A stretch of 64,000 nucleotides of DNA from an uncultured delta proteobacterium (GCA_903901335.1 CAIUQR010000032.1:62001-126000); one strand, 5' to 3'. Positions 17,158 to 26,633 are shown, counted from the stretch's first letter. Made by a program: numbers and translations. Notes: generated from the sequence alone by a model not told the origin.

Positions 17158-17810
17158 TGTCCCCTCTTAAACATGCCTCACTGACGCTTTCTCTCTGTCT
17201 GGCTTACATTTTTCTATTTCCGCAGTCCGGCCTCTGCAACCTGAAAATATCTCTTAAAAAATACCAGTACACAACCATCTCGTTCAGCAGTCTTGAAAAA
17301 ATCTCCCGCTATGACCATCTCATCTCTTACTATTCCAATATTTCATATTTCCGTCCCGATCATAAAGTCAGTCCCGATTTTATCAGGGCTTTAATCCTTG
17401 CCGAGTCCGCCTGCGACCCTAATGCCGTTTCCGAAAAAAAGGCATTGGGGCTCGCGCAGATACTCCTCTCAACCGGCAAAGAGGCGGCCCTCGAACTCTC
17501 CCGGACCAATGTCCCGTTTCGATATATCGATTCGGAAAGGTTGAAGAATCTCCAGGAAAGCGACCTCTTCGATCCGGCAATCAATATCCTGCTCACCTGC
17601 TATCTTATCTCGAAGTATAATTATAAATTTGACGGCAAGCTGGAATTGGTTCTCTCTGCCTGGAATGCCGGGGTGAATACCGAAAATCTCATTTTTGGCC
17701 TGCCTGCGCCCTATGACGAGACATATGAACTGATCGGTAAGGTCAATGGCTACTTTCTTTATCTTCTGGATCAGAACAAGGGTTACGAAAAACGATATAG
17801 CTATTATTAA
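17154..17810 (+). CDS. periplasmic lytic transglycosylase (SLT domain)
   Basis: The N-terminus is a signal peptide of about 27 residues ending near SGLC. The mature protein carries a Slt/MltC-type domain: ALILAESACDPNAVSEKKALGLAQIL, where the first Glu is the likely catalytic acid, and later LVLSAWNAG. Such enzymes cleave the glycan strands of peptidoglycan with formation of 1,6-anhydro-MurNAc. The protein is shorter than Slt70, with only a catalytic domain. A clear terminator lies 47 bases after the stop. The cysteine near the signal-peptide end could alternatively make it a lipoprotein, though the lipobox is poor. Confidence 0.85.
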   Translation: MMSPLKHASLTLSLCLAYIFLFPQSGLCNLKISLKKYQYTTISFSSLEKISRYDHLISYYSNISYFRPDHKVSPDFIRALILAESACDPNAVSEKKALGLAQILLSTGKEAALELSRTNVPFRYIDSERLKNLQESDLFDPAINILLTCYLISKYNYKFDGKLELVLSAWNAGVNTENLIFGLPAPYDETYELIGKVNGYFLYLLDQNKGYEKRYSYY

Positions 17811-17856
17811 AATGGGCTTTTATTTTCAAAACCAAAGGGTCCGCCTGACAACTTTG

Positions 17857-17895
17857 TCCGTGAAGAGCTCCTCAGTTCTTCACGGATATTTTTTC
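17857..17895 (+). terminator. rho-independent terminator
   Basis: TCCGTGAAGA at 17857-17866 pairs with TCTTCACGGA at 17877-17886, a 10-bp stem, followed by TATTTTTTC. It ends the aminopeptidase-transglycosylase operon. The following 290 bases show no convincing gene. Confidence 0.9.
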
Positions 17896-18186
17896 TGAAA
17901 ATTCATAGACTTAAACTCTGCAAACATTCTCCAGCCAGGTCGTTCAATTATTCGTAATCGAGTGGCCATAAAGAGAGTGATGGAAGACACCTGGTTAACA
18001 GCGCTATCTGGATGATATCCCGTCATAATAGCACCCCTAACAGGATTCCCCTTGCAAGATCAGCCTGTCTTTTGTATATATCAGAATATCATTACAATTT
18101 GAGCTTACTGGTATACCCTGTTTGGACCATGTGACAACCGAAATGTCAGCAAATATTTCGCCACCACATTCAAAGAGGTCTGAAAG

Positions 18187-18777
18187 ATGAATGATCAAAG
18201 CTACTTTGTATTGCTCCTGATTCTTGTCGTTCTCCTACCCTTGCTACCATCCTTTATCCTGTTTAAATTTCTGCCGAGTGATGGTGATGTAGAAGGTCCT
18301 TTCAAGGGTATGAAGATAAAATTCCAGGGTGCATTTGCCGGTTACTTTGTCATTTTAGTCTTCATTGGAGTGCCTATACTAAAAATAGGGCCGGCGCCGA
18401 ATACTCATTATGAAGTCTGGCACGTTTCAGGTCAAGCGGTCCTCGGCAATTCGGAGAAATTGCTTGAGACCGATATTACAGTCAATCCACCTCATGTAAC
18501 CACCTCTACAGGCGGCACTTTTTTTCTTGATGTCCCTGTCACCAAAATAGATGGGAATAAATTGAAATTCCCCACTATTTCCGTGGGACATGATGGATTC
18601 AATTCGATTGATATCCCTCTAGATGATAATATAACCGCAGCACTAGGCGGCACAGCACCAATAAGCATTAAAAAGGACCGAGCTTCAAAATCGATCACAA
18701 TTGAAAAATTTGAGCTCCAGCAAACAACACCATATGAACTCCATCAAACAACACCACAACAAGGAGATGGTAGATGA
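18187..18777 (+). CDS. two-helix membrane protein, unrecognised
   Basis: I do not recognise this 196-residue protein. Two hydrophobic helices (residues about 6-28 and 52-70) lie in the N-terminal third. The remaining 120 residues look like a beta-rich extracytoplasmic domain (HYEVWHVSGQAVLGN, GGTFFLDVPVTKIDGNKLKFP, GFNSIDIPLDD), perhaps a carboxypeptidase-regulatory-like fold. A GAGGT ribosome site precedes the ATG. It overlaps the next gene as ATGA; the partner also has a small beta-sandwich domain, so the two probably act together at the cell surface. Confidence 0.7.
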   Translation: MNDQSYFVLLLILVVLLPLLPSFILFKFLPSDGDVEGPFKGMKIKFQGAFAGYFVILVFIGVPILKIGPAPNTHYEVWHVSGQAVLGNSEKLLETDITVNPPHVTTSTGGTFFLDVPVTKIDGNKLKFPTISVGHDGFNSIDIPLDDNITAALGGTAPISIKKDRASKSITIEKFELQQTTPYELHQTTPQQGDGR

Positions 18778-19118
18778 AAAGGATAATGATCATTGTCTTT
18801 GCCCTAGCTCTTGTTACATGTACATGTATATTTTCTGCAGAAGCGGCTAACATCCGTGGAAAACTTGAACGAGCAACACCTAACGGACAGATTTATTCGG
18901 CAAACGGCATTGCTGTAACCCTCCTCTCTGCGTCAAATGTGCGATCTAATCGTGTCTATTCCGACAAATCCGGCCTTTATTACCTGTACAATATTCCGCC
19001 CGGCAATTACACCCTTGAGATCTGGGCTACCAGCTCGCCACAGGTTCAGCCGGTGACTGTTCAGCCAAACGTTCCACAGGTTGATATTCCTCCAATCAGA
19101 CTTCCACCAGGTCAATGA
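18774..19118 (+). CDS. secreted carboxypeptidase-regulatory-like domain protein
   Basis: A signal peptide (IIVFALALVTCTCIFSAEA) is followed by about 88 residues with the pattern of a CarboxypepD_reg-like beta-sandwich: ANIRGKLERA, GIAVTLL, SDKSGLYYLYNIPPGNYTLEIWA. Domains of this type act as surface or adhesion modules without enzymatic activity. The ATG overlaps the stop of the preceding membrane-protein gene. The 190 bases after it, up to a convergent gene, hold no clear terminator. Confidence 0.75.
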   Translation: MKRIMIIVFALALVTCTCIFSAEAANIRGKLERATPNGQIYSANGIAVTLLSASNVRSNRVYSDKSGLYYLYNIPPGNYTLEIWATSSPQVQPVTVQPNVPQVDIPPIRLPPGQ

Positions 19119-19308
19119 TTTCGAACATATTGTGATCTCGTTATAATGAGCTGTCATTCCCGTTTTAATACAACCTAACCACTATATGTTGTTTTCAAAG
19201 CCTCCTTTCTCTCGTCTTTGAGCGATCCGCGGGATTGGATGCTTTATTATTATTCAGAAACCTTAAAACTTTTATTTTCCTCCCGCAAAACCGGTTTACA
19301 TCAGGCAA

Positions 19309-19860
19309 TCATCGACCATCACAACTGCCTTCAAGCAGCCGTTCCATGTCCCGGCAGGCCTGCTCAAACAAGTCCGATGAAACAGAAAATTGGTCATGTC
19401 CTGCAACACCCGGGATAATATAGAAATAAAGTGACTGGACAAGAAAGAACAGCCAGATAGCCAAAGGTTGGCTAATGCTCGTTGCCGGCCACCAGAAGAG
19501 GAGAAAAACGGTCCCTCCCGCCATCGTCAGAATCTCAGCAATAAGTGCCCGTATCGAAACATTTTTAAAACAGATACCGCTGCGAATCCAGCTGAAGACA
19601 GCCAGGGTCAGCAACAGGAAACCGAAATGGGTGTGAGACCAGAGAGCAACACCCAAAAACAGCAGCAAAGGAAAGAGAATGGTGACCAGAGGCGTCCTGC
19701 TCCAGCGACAGAGCAGTACGCTATACAATGCAAGGGTGATCAGGATAGAGAGTTTGTATGTTATCTGCCAATGCCAGTAATGAGGAATTGAGCTTAACGG
19801 AATAAAACAGACTGCGCTTAAAAAGCCAAAAATCAATGTCGTACGTATTGGTTTGTTCAT
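19309..19860 (-). CDS. multi-helix membrane protein of the VWA/PspA-like operon
   Basis: This 183-residue protein has about five membrane helices (for example LITLALYSVLLC, VTILFPLLLFLGVALW, FGFLLLTLAVFSW, AIWLFFLVQSLYFYIIP) and a short charged C-terminus. I recognise no family. It starts with a strong GGAGGTG ribosome site, and its ATG overlaps the stop of the PspA-like gene, so the two are translationally coupled. Its position in a VWA/PspA-like operon suggests a membrane partner in envelope maintenance, which is inference only. Confidence 0.75.
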   Translation of the reverse strand: MNKPIRTTLIFGFLSAVCFIPLSSIPHYWHWQITYKLSILITLALYSVLLCRWSRTPLVTILFPLLLFLGVALWSHTHFGFLLLTLAVFSWIRSGICFKNVSIRALIAEILTMAGGTVFLLFWWPATSISQPLAIWLFFLVQSLYFYIIPGVAGHDQFSVSSDLFEQACRDMERLLEGSCDGR

Positions 19861-20417
19861 GCTGCACCTCCTTCTTTCTGCAAACTCTCTTTTCTTCGCA
19901 TCAGCTCCAGCTCAATCTCATCTTCATCAATGGTGAAGGCAAATGATTCGTTGAAGACAGTATTTGCCTCTGAAAATGGAGTCTGTTCTGCCCGTCTGCA
20001 AAAACCTGATGCCTTTGCTTTCAATGTTTCATACTGCAATCGTTGTTTGTCGAGAAGCTGGCTGAGGTGTTTCTGCTCTTCGCTCAGATCTTCAGCCTGC
20101 TGCTGCAACCGTTCACAGTGCTTTTCCTGGATACGTTGTTTGCGGATCAACGCCCTGGCGATTTCGTCGTTTTCTTTACGCAGTGCAAGGGCCAGATCCT
20201 TTTCTATTTTGTCGATTTCCAGTCTTCGCCCGCTGAGGTTCTTGTCAATCTGACGTGTTGCATCGGCCAGCTGGTGCAGGCGGCTCTCTTTTTTCTGCAG
20301 GTTATTTTCCATTTCCCGCAGGTACTGTTTGACCAAGAGCTCTTTGTCTTCCATTTGATCCATGACCCCATGTACATCGGCCTTCCAGAGCCGCAGTATT
20401 CTCGTCATAATGCCCAT
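19857..20417 (-). CDS. PspA/IM30-like coiled-coil protein
   Basis: The 186-residue protein is nearly all helical coiled coil: MTRILRLWKADVHGVMDQMED at the start, then VKQYLREMENNLQKKES, and long Lys/Glu/Gln heptads. The opening and organisation are those of PspA/IM30 membrane-remodelling proteins, though it is shorter than PspA (about 220). The ATG at 20417 follows AAGGAG; the longer open frame to 20543 only overlaps the VWA gene. It lies between the VWA gene and a membrane-protein gene. A role in membrane-stress response is inferred. Confidence 0.8.
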   Translation of the reverse strand: MGIMTRILRLWKADVHGVMDQMEDKELLVKQYLREMENNLQKKESRLHQLADATRQIDKNLSGRRLEIDKIEKDLALALRKENDEIARALIRKQRIQEKHCERLQQQAEDLSEEQKHLSQLLDKQRLQYETLKAKASGFCRRAEQTPFSEANTVFNESFAFTIDEDEIELELMRRKESLQKEGGAA

Positions 20418-20433
20418 TATTGTTCTCCTTTTT

Positions 20434-21858
20434 TTATTTTTTGTCTCGTCGCATCTTATAACTTTCATATTGAAGGGCTTTGGCCTGCTGTTTTTTCTGC
20501 ACCTCAACCGCTGCAGGCGCTCCGCTGAAAGTTCCTTCCACATTTTGCCGCAGGTCCTTCACATCACTGTCAAGATTCTGAGAGACAGCCGCAGAACCGA
20601 CACTGCTGTTAATGGTGCGGTTATGATCCTCGTATTCCTGAATCGTCTGCAGTGCTTCTTCTCTTGCTCCTGTGCGGATTGCCGTGGCCACATCCTCTTT
20701 CAACTTATTGTATTCCTCTTTGACAACTTGCTCGGACCAGGCCTTTTTATCGATACTTGCAACCACCGCCTTCTGGTCTTCGACACAGGCTACGGTTAAC
20801 GGTTCAGTAGTGGAAATGGTCTGCTGTTCGCAATTATGCTGGTATTGAACATCAATTGTTCCAAGGGAAAAATTCCCTTCTTTATCGGCGGGAACGTGAT
20901 AGGTGAGGAAGAGATTGCGTTGTTGTCCGGCCAACAACTCGCCAGGGTGAACAACGGCAACATTCCCTTCTTTGGTAATGGGGTATCCGCCGGCATGTAT
21001 AAGTTGCACACCGTCATGTAATGGAACCCGTATTTCAAGGTTACCTGCGACAATGTTGCGTGTCGTCTCAAATTCTTTTTCAAATACTTTGGCAAAAGAC
21101 TGCGGATCTTCGAGAAAGTAGTAATTGCCTGAACCGTGATCGGCAATGGTGGTCATCAGAACTTCGTTAAAATCATAGCCCACACCGACGGTGCTGACAG
21201 CTACATTATGCTCCGTACCATTTGCCGCCATGGCTCCCAAAGCTCCGGGGGCGATAACGCCCCGATTGGCAAGACCATCTGAGATCAAGATAACCTTGCG
21301 CTGCCGTTGAGGCCCATCGGCATGTAAGAGCATCGCAATACCCTGCTCAAGCCCCCCGCCAAGATTAGTGCTGCCGCCTGCATAAATACGCCGAACAGTC
21401 TGTGTCAGATTTTCAAGATTGGTGGTGTTCATGAGGACCAGGGAGGACACAATCTGGACCTCATCTGAATAGGTTATAACCGCCAGGCGATCCCGGGGCG
21501 TCAATCTTTCCATCAGCCGTATGACAGCCGTCCTGGCATCGTTCAACTTCTGTCCTTCCATTGAACCGCTGCGGTCAAGGACAACAACCAGGTCGATGGG
21601 CTGGACTTCCGCCTCATTCTCCTGCGGCAGATTTACACCGGTAAGGGTTAATGCTACAGCCACCTTACCCTCCGAACCCTTTAAGGTTTTATCCTGTACA
21701 AGTTTGGTATCAATGGCGACGACACCTTTACTGTTCGGTGGGATTACAGGTTTCACTATATCGACCGGAGAGGTCGTCGAGCCTATATATGCCAAAGCTG
21801 CACTGGTGATGCCGATCAAAAGAAGAATTGTCAAAAAGCCTTTTTTATACGTTTGCAT
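20434..21858 (-). CDS. secreted von Willebrand factor type A domain protein
   Basis: An N-terminal signal peptide (FLTILLLIGITSAALA) precedes a VWA domain (residues about 85-260) with an intact MIDAS: VVVLDRSGSMEG, then GGSTNLGGGL and ILISDGLANRGV. The following region (residues about 270-360) is a beta-rich domain typical of YfbK/TerF-like VWA proteins, and the last 100 residues are helical and charged. MIDAS proteins bind ligands through a divalent metal. AGGAGC precedes the ATG. It heads the operon with the PspA-like and membrane genes and is divergent from a two-component system, which may control it. Confidence 0.88.
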   Translation of the reverse strand: MQTYKKGFLTILLLIGITSAALAYIGSTTSPVDIVKPVIPPNSKGVVAIDTKLVQDKTLKGSEGKVAVALTLTGVNLPQENEAEVQPIDLVVVLDRSGSMEGQKLNDARTAVIRLMERLTPRDRLAVITYSDEVQIVSSLVLMNTTNLENLTQTVRRIYAGGSTNLGGGLEQGIAMLLHADGPQRQRKVILISDGLANRGVIAPGALGAMAANGTEHNVAVSTVGVGYDFNEVLMTTIADHGSGNYYFLEDPQSFAKVFEKEFETTRNIVAGNLEIRVPLHDGVQLIHAGGYPITKEGNVAVVHPGELLAGQQRNLFLTYHVPADKEGNFSLGTIDVQYQHNCEQQTISTTEPLTVACVEDQKAVVASIDKKAWSEQVVKEEYNKLKEDVATAIRTGAREEALQTIQEYEDHNRTINSSVGSAAVSQNLDSDVKDLRQNVEGTFSGAPAAVEVQKKQQAKALQYESYKMRRDKK

Positions 21859-22080
21859 GGCGAGCTCCTTTTTTTGTGGTTGACGATGGTGCGCTTCATC
21901 CTTTCTACAATGGTACGTTGAGGGTGGAAAAATGACAATTCAAACAAATGCAAAAGGTTACCTCGATATTTTTACATAAGTTTTACTTTGATTACGCTTG
22001 GGTGTGTTGTAAGGTGAAATAAGCTGAGAAAGATCTACCGGGAAAGAATCCAAACAACGCCTGCAAAGAGAAAGCACCCA

Positions 22081-22774
22081 ATGAACACGTCCAAAGCGCA
22101 TATTCTCATCGTTGAAGATGATCCGGCCATCCTCAATGGTTTGTCGGATGTGCTTGTCTTTAATGGCTATAGCGTCAAAGGAGTTGCCGATGGCCAAGAG
22201 GGGTTGAATGCGATTCTGGGCGGCCATTTCGATCTGGTCCTGCTGGATGTCATGCTTCCCACCATGGATGGATTCACCATTTGTAAAGAGACGCGGCGTC
22301 AAAAACCAACCCAGCCGATCATTATGATTACGGCTAAAGGGGCGGAAGATGATATCGTCAGCGGATTTAAAGCAGGTGCCGACGATTATGTACCCAAGCC
22401 GTTTTCATTACGGGAGTTGATTGTCCGTGTCGAAGCGGTATTACGCCGCAGCGGCAAACACCTCGGTGACGAGAGGATCGAATGCGCAGGTATTATCTTC
22501 GATGGCAAAAATTTACGGGCACAGTGCGGCAGGCAGGTTCTGGATCTGACACGCAGAGAAATGGATATCATCGTTTATCTCTATCGTCATCAGGATCGTA
22601 TTGTTTCCAAAAAGGAGATGCTCACGGAGGTATGGCATTATGCAGATGCCGGCATTGAAACCCGGACGATAGATATTCATATGCTCAAATTGAGAAAAAA
22701 AACTGACTGCTTTGGCTGAGCAGGCGAATTTGATCCAAACTGTCCGTGGTGAGGGGTACCGGCTGGTACTATGA
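22081..22774 (+). CDS. OmpR-family response regulator, frameshifted at an A8 run
   Basis: Residues 1-120 are a receiver with VEDD, the phosphoacceptor in LVLLDVMLPTMDG, TAKG and KPFSLREL. A winged-helix DNA-binding domain follows (RQVLDLTRREMDIIVYLYRH, KKEMLTEVWHY, TIDIHMLKLRKK). In the annotated frame the protein stops at 22719 (212 residues), losing the wing. Dropping one A from the run of eight at 22695-22702 restores LTALAEQANLIQTVRGEGYRL, ending in a TGA at 22772-22774 that overlaps the kinase ATG. The restored 230-residue form is the standard length. It may be a recent mutation, a sequencing error, or slippage at the A run. Confidence 0.88.
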
Positions 22775-24723
22775 AGAGACTACGATTATTCATACTGCTC
22801 TTTTTTATTGCAATCTCCATCCCGTTAGCCTTTGTCGTCTGGCAAACCTACTCCAGCCTCGAACAGGAGGAGCGGGCGCAACTGCGCTACTTTTCCGAGA
22901 CCATGTTCGATGAGATGGAAAAAGAGCTTGCCGATCTGGTGCAGCGCGAAGAGAACAGAGCGGTTGATGAGTATGGGCATAGTGTTGCAGGCCCTGCCGA
23001 TAAAGGAGAAGGCCTGCCGCAATTATCACCTCTGGCTCAGCAAAAATACCAGGATTATATTCTGGGATATCTGCAGAACAATGCCGATGGTTCCATGCAA
23101 ACGCCTCTTGTCGCTGATACGGGCGAGGTCCCTGAAGAGAGAAGAACACTGCTTCGACAATTAAAAGAGATAAACCAGGTTTTTAATACAAAAAAGTTCG
23201 GCCTGGCTCAGCTAAAACCTGCCCCGCTGCAAAAAAACATCGCCCCGGTGAAAGAAGAGAAAGATGAATCCAGTTTCTCTGAACGCTATCTTACCCAGTC
23301 AAAAGAGGCCCCAAGCAAAACCTATCTCGGCAAGAAACAACAACGGGTTGAGGAGATAACCGCAGAACAGGCCTCTAATATTGCAAGCGAAAACAAGAAC
23401 CTTCGCCGGGATTATGGAGGAGCGCAAAAGGCGCCAGCTTCCGTCTCCGGTCAGGCCTCCAGGGTGGCAGACAGTGACAAAAAGCGTCAGGTAGATACCA
23501 CAAGTTTGAGTGATGCTGCCAGGCAGGAACCTTTTCCGCCCAGAGAAACCATCGCAGCTGAAGCAGCCGAGACCAGGAATCGCTTTCAAGTGGAGGTAGC
23601 GCCCTTTCAATCTGTATCCATTACCGATGAACAGGTCTTTATCTTCAGAAGAATTGCAATCAACAACCAGATCTACCGACAAGGTTTTGTCCTTCTGGTA
23701 GGACCGGTGCTGCGCCATCTGAGTGCTTCTCATTTTGAGCAGCAGCCCCTGGCCCGTTTTGCTTCCTTACAGATGCAGCGCAAAGACCAGGGCCATACTC
23801 TAGTGCAGGCAGGACCACTCATTACGCATTCCAATTTTGTCGCAGAACGTGTTTTCCCGCCACCTTTTGATTTTCTCAGTGTCACCTTGAAGGCAAATGC
23901 CATTCCCGCATCACCTGCCCGAGGCTCATTGAATGTGGCTCTGGCGGTTCTGGCTGTCTTTATGTTTTTTGGCCTGCTGACCATTTATCAAAGCGTTCGC
24001 ACCATTGTCGCAATGTCGGAAAGACGCTCTCAGTTTGTTTCTTCCGTGACCCATGAGCTGAAGACGCCCCTGACCAATATACGGATGTATATCGAAATGC
24101 TGGAACAGGGTATTGCGGCTACCCCCGAACGCGAACAGGAATATCTCGCCATTCTTGGATCAGAAAGTGCCCGTCTGTCCGGATTGATCAACAATGTCCT
24201 GGAGCTTGCAAAACTTGAGAAAAAGCAACGCCAATTCCATATGCAGGAGGGGCAACTGGATGATGTACTCACAGAAATTGAGACCATCATGTCCCAGAAG
24301 CTGCAGCAGGACGGTTTCATGCTTGTCATAAACAAAGACGATATTCCAACCTTTGCCTATGATCGAGACGTGCTGATCCAGATTTTGATAAATTTGATCG
24401 ACAACAGTGTCAAATTTGGCAGGCATTCGACCGAACGGGAGATAACAATCAGCGCCTTTTTTAAAAACGGTCAGATTCACCTTACTGTCTCAGACAAGGG
24501 ACCAGGCATCCCGACCCATGCCCTAAAAAAGGTCTTCGATGACTTCTACCGAGTCGATAATGATCTCACTCGCACAACAGGAGGTACGGGTATCGGTCTT
24601 GCCCTGGTAAAAAAATTCGCCTCAGCCATGGGTGGAAGTGTCTATGCCGGCAATAATGATGGCGCTGGTTGTTGCATTACGCTGCTGTTTCCCCTTACAT
24701 CCTCAACTAGTGTCTGTCTATAA
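22771..24723 (+). CDS. membrane sensor histidine kinase
   Basis: This is a 650-residue inner-membrane kinase. Helix 1 spans residues 5-27 and helix 2 residues about 388-410. The 360-residue region between them is periplasmic and matches no sensor domain I know; it is rich in Ala, Glu and Gln. No HAMP domain is visible. Then come HisKA with VTHELKTPLTNIR (phospho-His), an N box in LINLIDNSVKFG, DKGPGIP, FDDFYRVDND and GGTGIGLAL. The start overlaps the restored end of the regulator gene. The last residues (after LLFPL) look unlike usual kinase ends. Targets are probably the divergent VWA operon. Confidence 0.92.
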   Translation: MKRLRLFILLFFIAISIPLAFVVWQTYSSLEQEERAQLRYFSETMFDEMEKELADLVQREENRAVDEYGHSVAGPADKGEGLPQLSPLAQQKYQDYILGYLQNNADGSMQTPLVADTGEVPEERRTLLRQLKEINQVFNTKKFGLAQLKPAPLQKNIAPVKEEKDESSFSERYLTQSKEAPSKTYLGKKQQRVEEITAEQASNIASENKNLRRDYGGAQKAPASVSGQASRVADSDKKRQVDTTSLSDAARQEPFPPRETIAAEAAETRNRFQVEVAPFQSVSITDEQVFIFRRIAINNQIYRQGFVLLVGPVLRHLSASHFEQQPLARFASLQMQRKDQGHTLVQAGPLITHSNFVAERVFPPPFDFLSVTLKANAIPASPARGSLNVALAVLAVFMFFGLLTIYQSVRTIVAMSERRSQFVSSVTHELKTPLTNIRMYIEMLEQGIAATPEREQEYLAILGSESARLSGLINNVLELAKLEKKQRQFHMQEGQLDDVLTEIETIMSQKLQQDGFMLVINKDDIPTFAYDRDVLIQILINLIDNSVKFGRHSTEREITISAFFKNGQIHLTVSDKGPGIPTHALKKVFDDFYRVDNDLTRTTGGTGIGLALVKKFASAMGGSVYAGNNDGAGCCITLLFPLTSSTSVCL

Positions 24724-24781
24724 ATCTGAAATTTTGTTCTAGAAATCGAGGCGGCGCGACTTGGTGATCAGGGGGGATGAC

Positions 24782-24807
24782 CGTGCCCCACTCAGTTGCG
24801 GGGCACG
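24782..24807. repeat. 8-bp GC-rich inverted repeat in a gene-poor gap
   Basis: CGTGCCCC and GGGGCACG flank a 10-base loop. No T tract follows. The surrounding 24724-25007 segment has no convincing gene and might be a remnant of mobile DNA, but I see no transposase fragment. Confidence 0.45.
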
Positions 24808-25007
24808 TGAAGCCGACGGTTGGAAAAAACTAGATCTGTTCCTACTTCTCCTTAGAAATAGCAAATACCCATTTGTCAAGCCAGGCACCTATTTTTTACT
24901 ATGCGATTCTGGAATGATCTCGGTCACTGGTTTCTCAACAGCCATAGTAGTAATGTGCTACTCTGCGGTGAAGGAACTAAATCAGCAGTATTAGATAGTT
25001 AGGCTTG

Positions 25008-25682
25008 CTATGGCTTGGTGTAAACTGTTATCGTAACAGCGTTATCCATGCCAGGCCAGAGATCTACATGATTTTGGTCGAATTTTCCATATTTACACAG
25101 TAGTCCCATCTTTTTAAATATGTTCATGTATTCTATAGCCCTATTCCGATCCTCGTCTTTTCTGTAAAAAACATGAATTCCAGTTGGATTGGAGGTATTT
25201 GTTACCATCGAAATTTCTGGGGCCATATCGTAACCAGCATCCTTGAATATTGTTTCAAGTCTCTTAGCAAAAGCACCAGCGCGTTCACCATCGGGCAGGT
25301 AATACGCTATCTCTATCTTGCCTTTCTCCGCCTTGTCTATTAATTGCTCGAACATCGTTTCCTGGTCAGATGTCAGTACCCAGGGGGCTTGTTTATCTTT
25401 AATTTTTTGTAGCTCTAGTTGAGCCTGTGCTGTTTTGTTTTCGAGTTCTAAAGCTCTTTCGTTTGCCTTAGAAAGTCCTTCATTTGCCTCTGCCGCCGCT
25501 GTATTGGCTTGTGCAATATTTAGCTTGTTTATTTGCTGCTGACGATTTTGGAGTTGAGAAGATCGGATGCCAAGCGTCAGCACTACTAGCCCCATGATCG
25601 CGGTCAGAATTTGAGCGATCGTACCCATAAAAGACACAATATCTGCCGAGTTCCACCATTCCATAATTTTCATATTCCGCAT
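25008..25682 (-). CDS. single-helix coiled-coil protein, unrecognised
   Basis: I do not recognise this 224-residue protein. One membrane helix (IAQILTAIMGLVVLTLGI, about residues 22-40) is followed by a coiled coil rich in Ala, Glu and Gln (residues 42-95). A compact alpha/beta domain of about 115 residues follows (GKIEIAYYLPDGERAGAFAKRLETIF, GIHVFYRKDEDRNRAIEYMN). The last domain resembles small LytR/SPOR-like folds that pair strands and helices, but no motif settles this. The start could be any of three close ATGs. It stands alone between two non-coding gaps and may be an acquired gene. Confidence 0.6.
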   Translation of the reverse strand: MRNMKIMEWWNSADIVSFMGTIAQILTAIMGLVVLTLGIRSSQLQNRQQQINKLNIAQANTAAAEANEGLSKANERALELENKTAQAQLELQKIKDKQAPWVLTSDQETMFEQLIDKAEKGKIEIAYYLPDGERAGAFAKRLETIFKDAGYDMAPEISMVTNTSNPTGIHVFYRKDEDRNRAIEYMNIFKKMGLLCKYGKFDQNHVDLWPGMDNAVTITVYTKP

Positions 25683-26076
25683 CTCTGATTACCTAACCAC
25701 TGATTATCAGGCAGATTTGCCCTGATAAGATGATACTGAAAGGGTTTTCGGGCAAATTCAGCCTGTTTCAATATCTAGCCTGATCCAACAAACTGCGCTT
25801 GATATTTCCTTTTCACCACCTTGATAAAAATTCGTATTCCTCACTCACTATACATACCGAAAGAGTTGACTGCTACAGTTTTTGAGGTTATGTATAAAAA
25901 TACGTACAATCGATGTCTTCTGTTGTTTCTTAAGATTTTTCAGCACCAAGTGTGTGAGATCAAATCCACAATGTTGACATTGCAGTGCAATGAAAAGAAA
26001 ATCTGGAGTATAAAAACACCAACTACCAATAACACACAGAATAAACCGTTGATTCACAGGTTTTCAGGAGGTGAAA
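25683..26076. other. 394-base gap without a recognised gene
   Basis: The gap is AT-rich and lies between a minus-strand gene and the cupin gene. No open frame has a convincing start and no tRNA-like or terminator structure stands out. It should hold divergent promoters; a TTGACA occurs at 25974-25979 but has no well-spaced -10 match. Confidence 0.5.
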
Positions 26077-26577
26077 ATGCCGAAAATATTCAATGCCAAG
26101 AGCACGTTATTTGAAAAGAGAGAAAGCCGCATCCCTGAGTTTTTGTGGCACACAAGCCCGCGACTGGCTGAATTGTCGAATGCAAAACATCTCCAATTCG
26201 ACATACGATCCTTGGATTCCGGCAAGTTTTCATTTCCCTACCATTTTCACAGAGCCGCAGAAGAGCTCTTTGTGATCCTCTCCGGTGAGGCTGTCCTCCG
26301 TTCCCCTGAAGGATATCAAAAAGTATCTACAGGGGATATTGTCTTTTTTGAAGAAGGGGCCAAGGGAGCACATCAGCTGTATAACCCCAAAGATTTCCCC
26401 TGTGTGTACCTGGACGTACGGACAACTATCGGCATTGATGTCTGTGACTACCCCGATTCAGGAAAGGTGAATATCCTCCCGGATATTCAGGTCTTTGAAA
26501 GTTCCTCCTCTGTTGATTATTACACAGGGGAAGAAAATGTAGCTGCAAAATGGCCGAAAGAGCTGCTGCGAAAATAA
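26077..26577 (+). CDS. cupin-domain protein
   Basis: A 166-residue single-domain cupin. The metal motif is seen as PYHFHRAAEELFVILSGEA (two His and a Glu) and the second motif as GDIVFFEEGAKGAHQLYN (final His). This fold binds a metal and small ligands such as sugars; the specific substrate cannot be read. The ATG at 26077 has a strong AGGAGGTG site, while the GTG six bases earlier lies inside it. It is a single gene. Similar small cupins are often annotated as sugar-isomerase-like or as transcriptional cofactors. Confidence 0.85.
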   Translation: MPKIFNAKSTLFEKRESRIPEFLWHTSPRLAELSNAKHLQFDIRSLDSGKFSFPYHFHRAAEELFVILSGEAVLRSPEGYQKVSTGDIVFFEEGAKGAHQLYNPKDFPCVYLDVRTTIGIDVCDYPDSGKVNILPDIQVFESSSSVDYYTGEENVAAKWPKELLRK

Positions 26578-26633
26578 GAGAAAGTCAATGTCGCACCGCA
26601 CAGAACAAAAAACGTCAATCTCTAAACGTGGCG

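Noticed and set aside
24782-24807. Inverted repeat as an insertion-sequence end or attC site
   Set aside because: No transposase, integrase or partner end is visible and no target duplication can be found.
24761-24994. 77-codon frame after the histidine kinase
   Set aside because: TTG start, no ribosome site, odd composition and a GC hairpin inside it.
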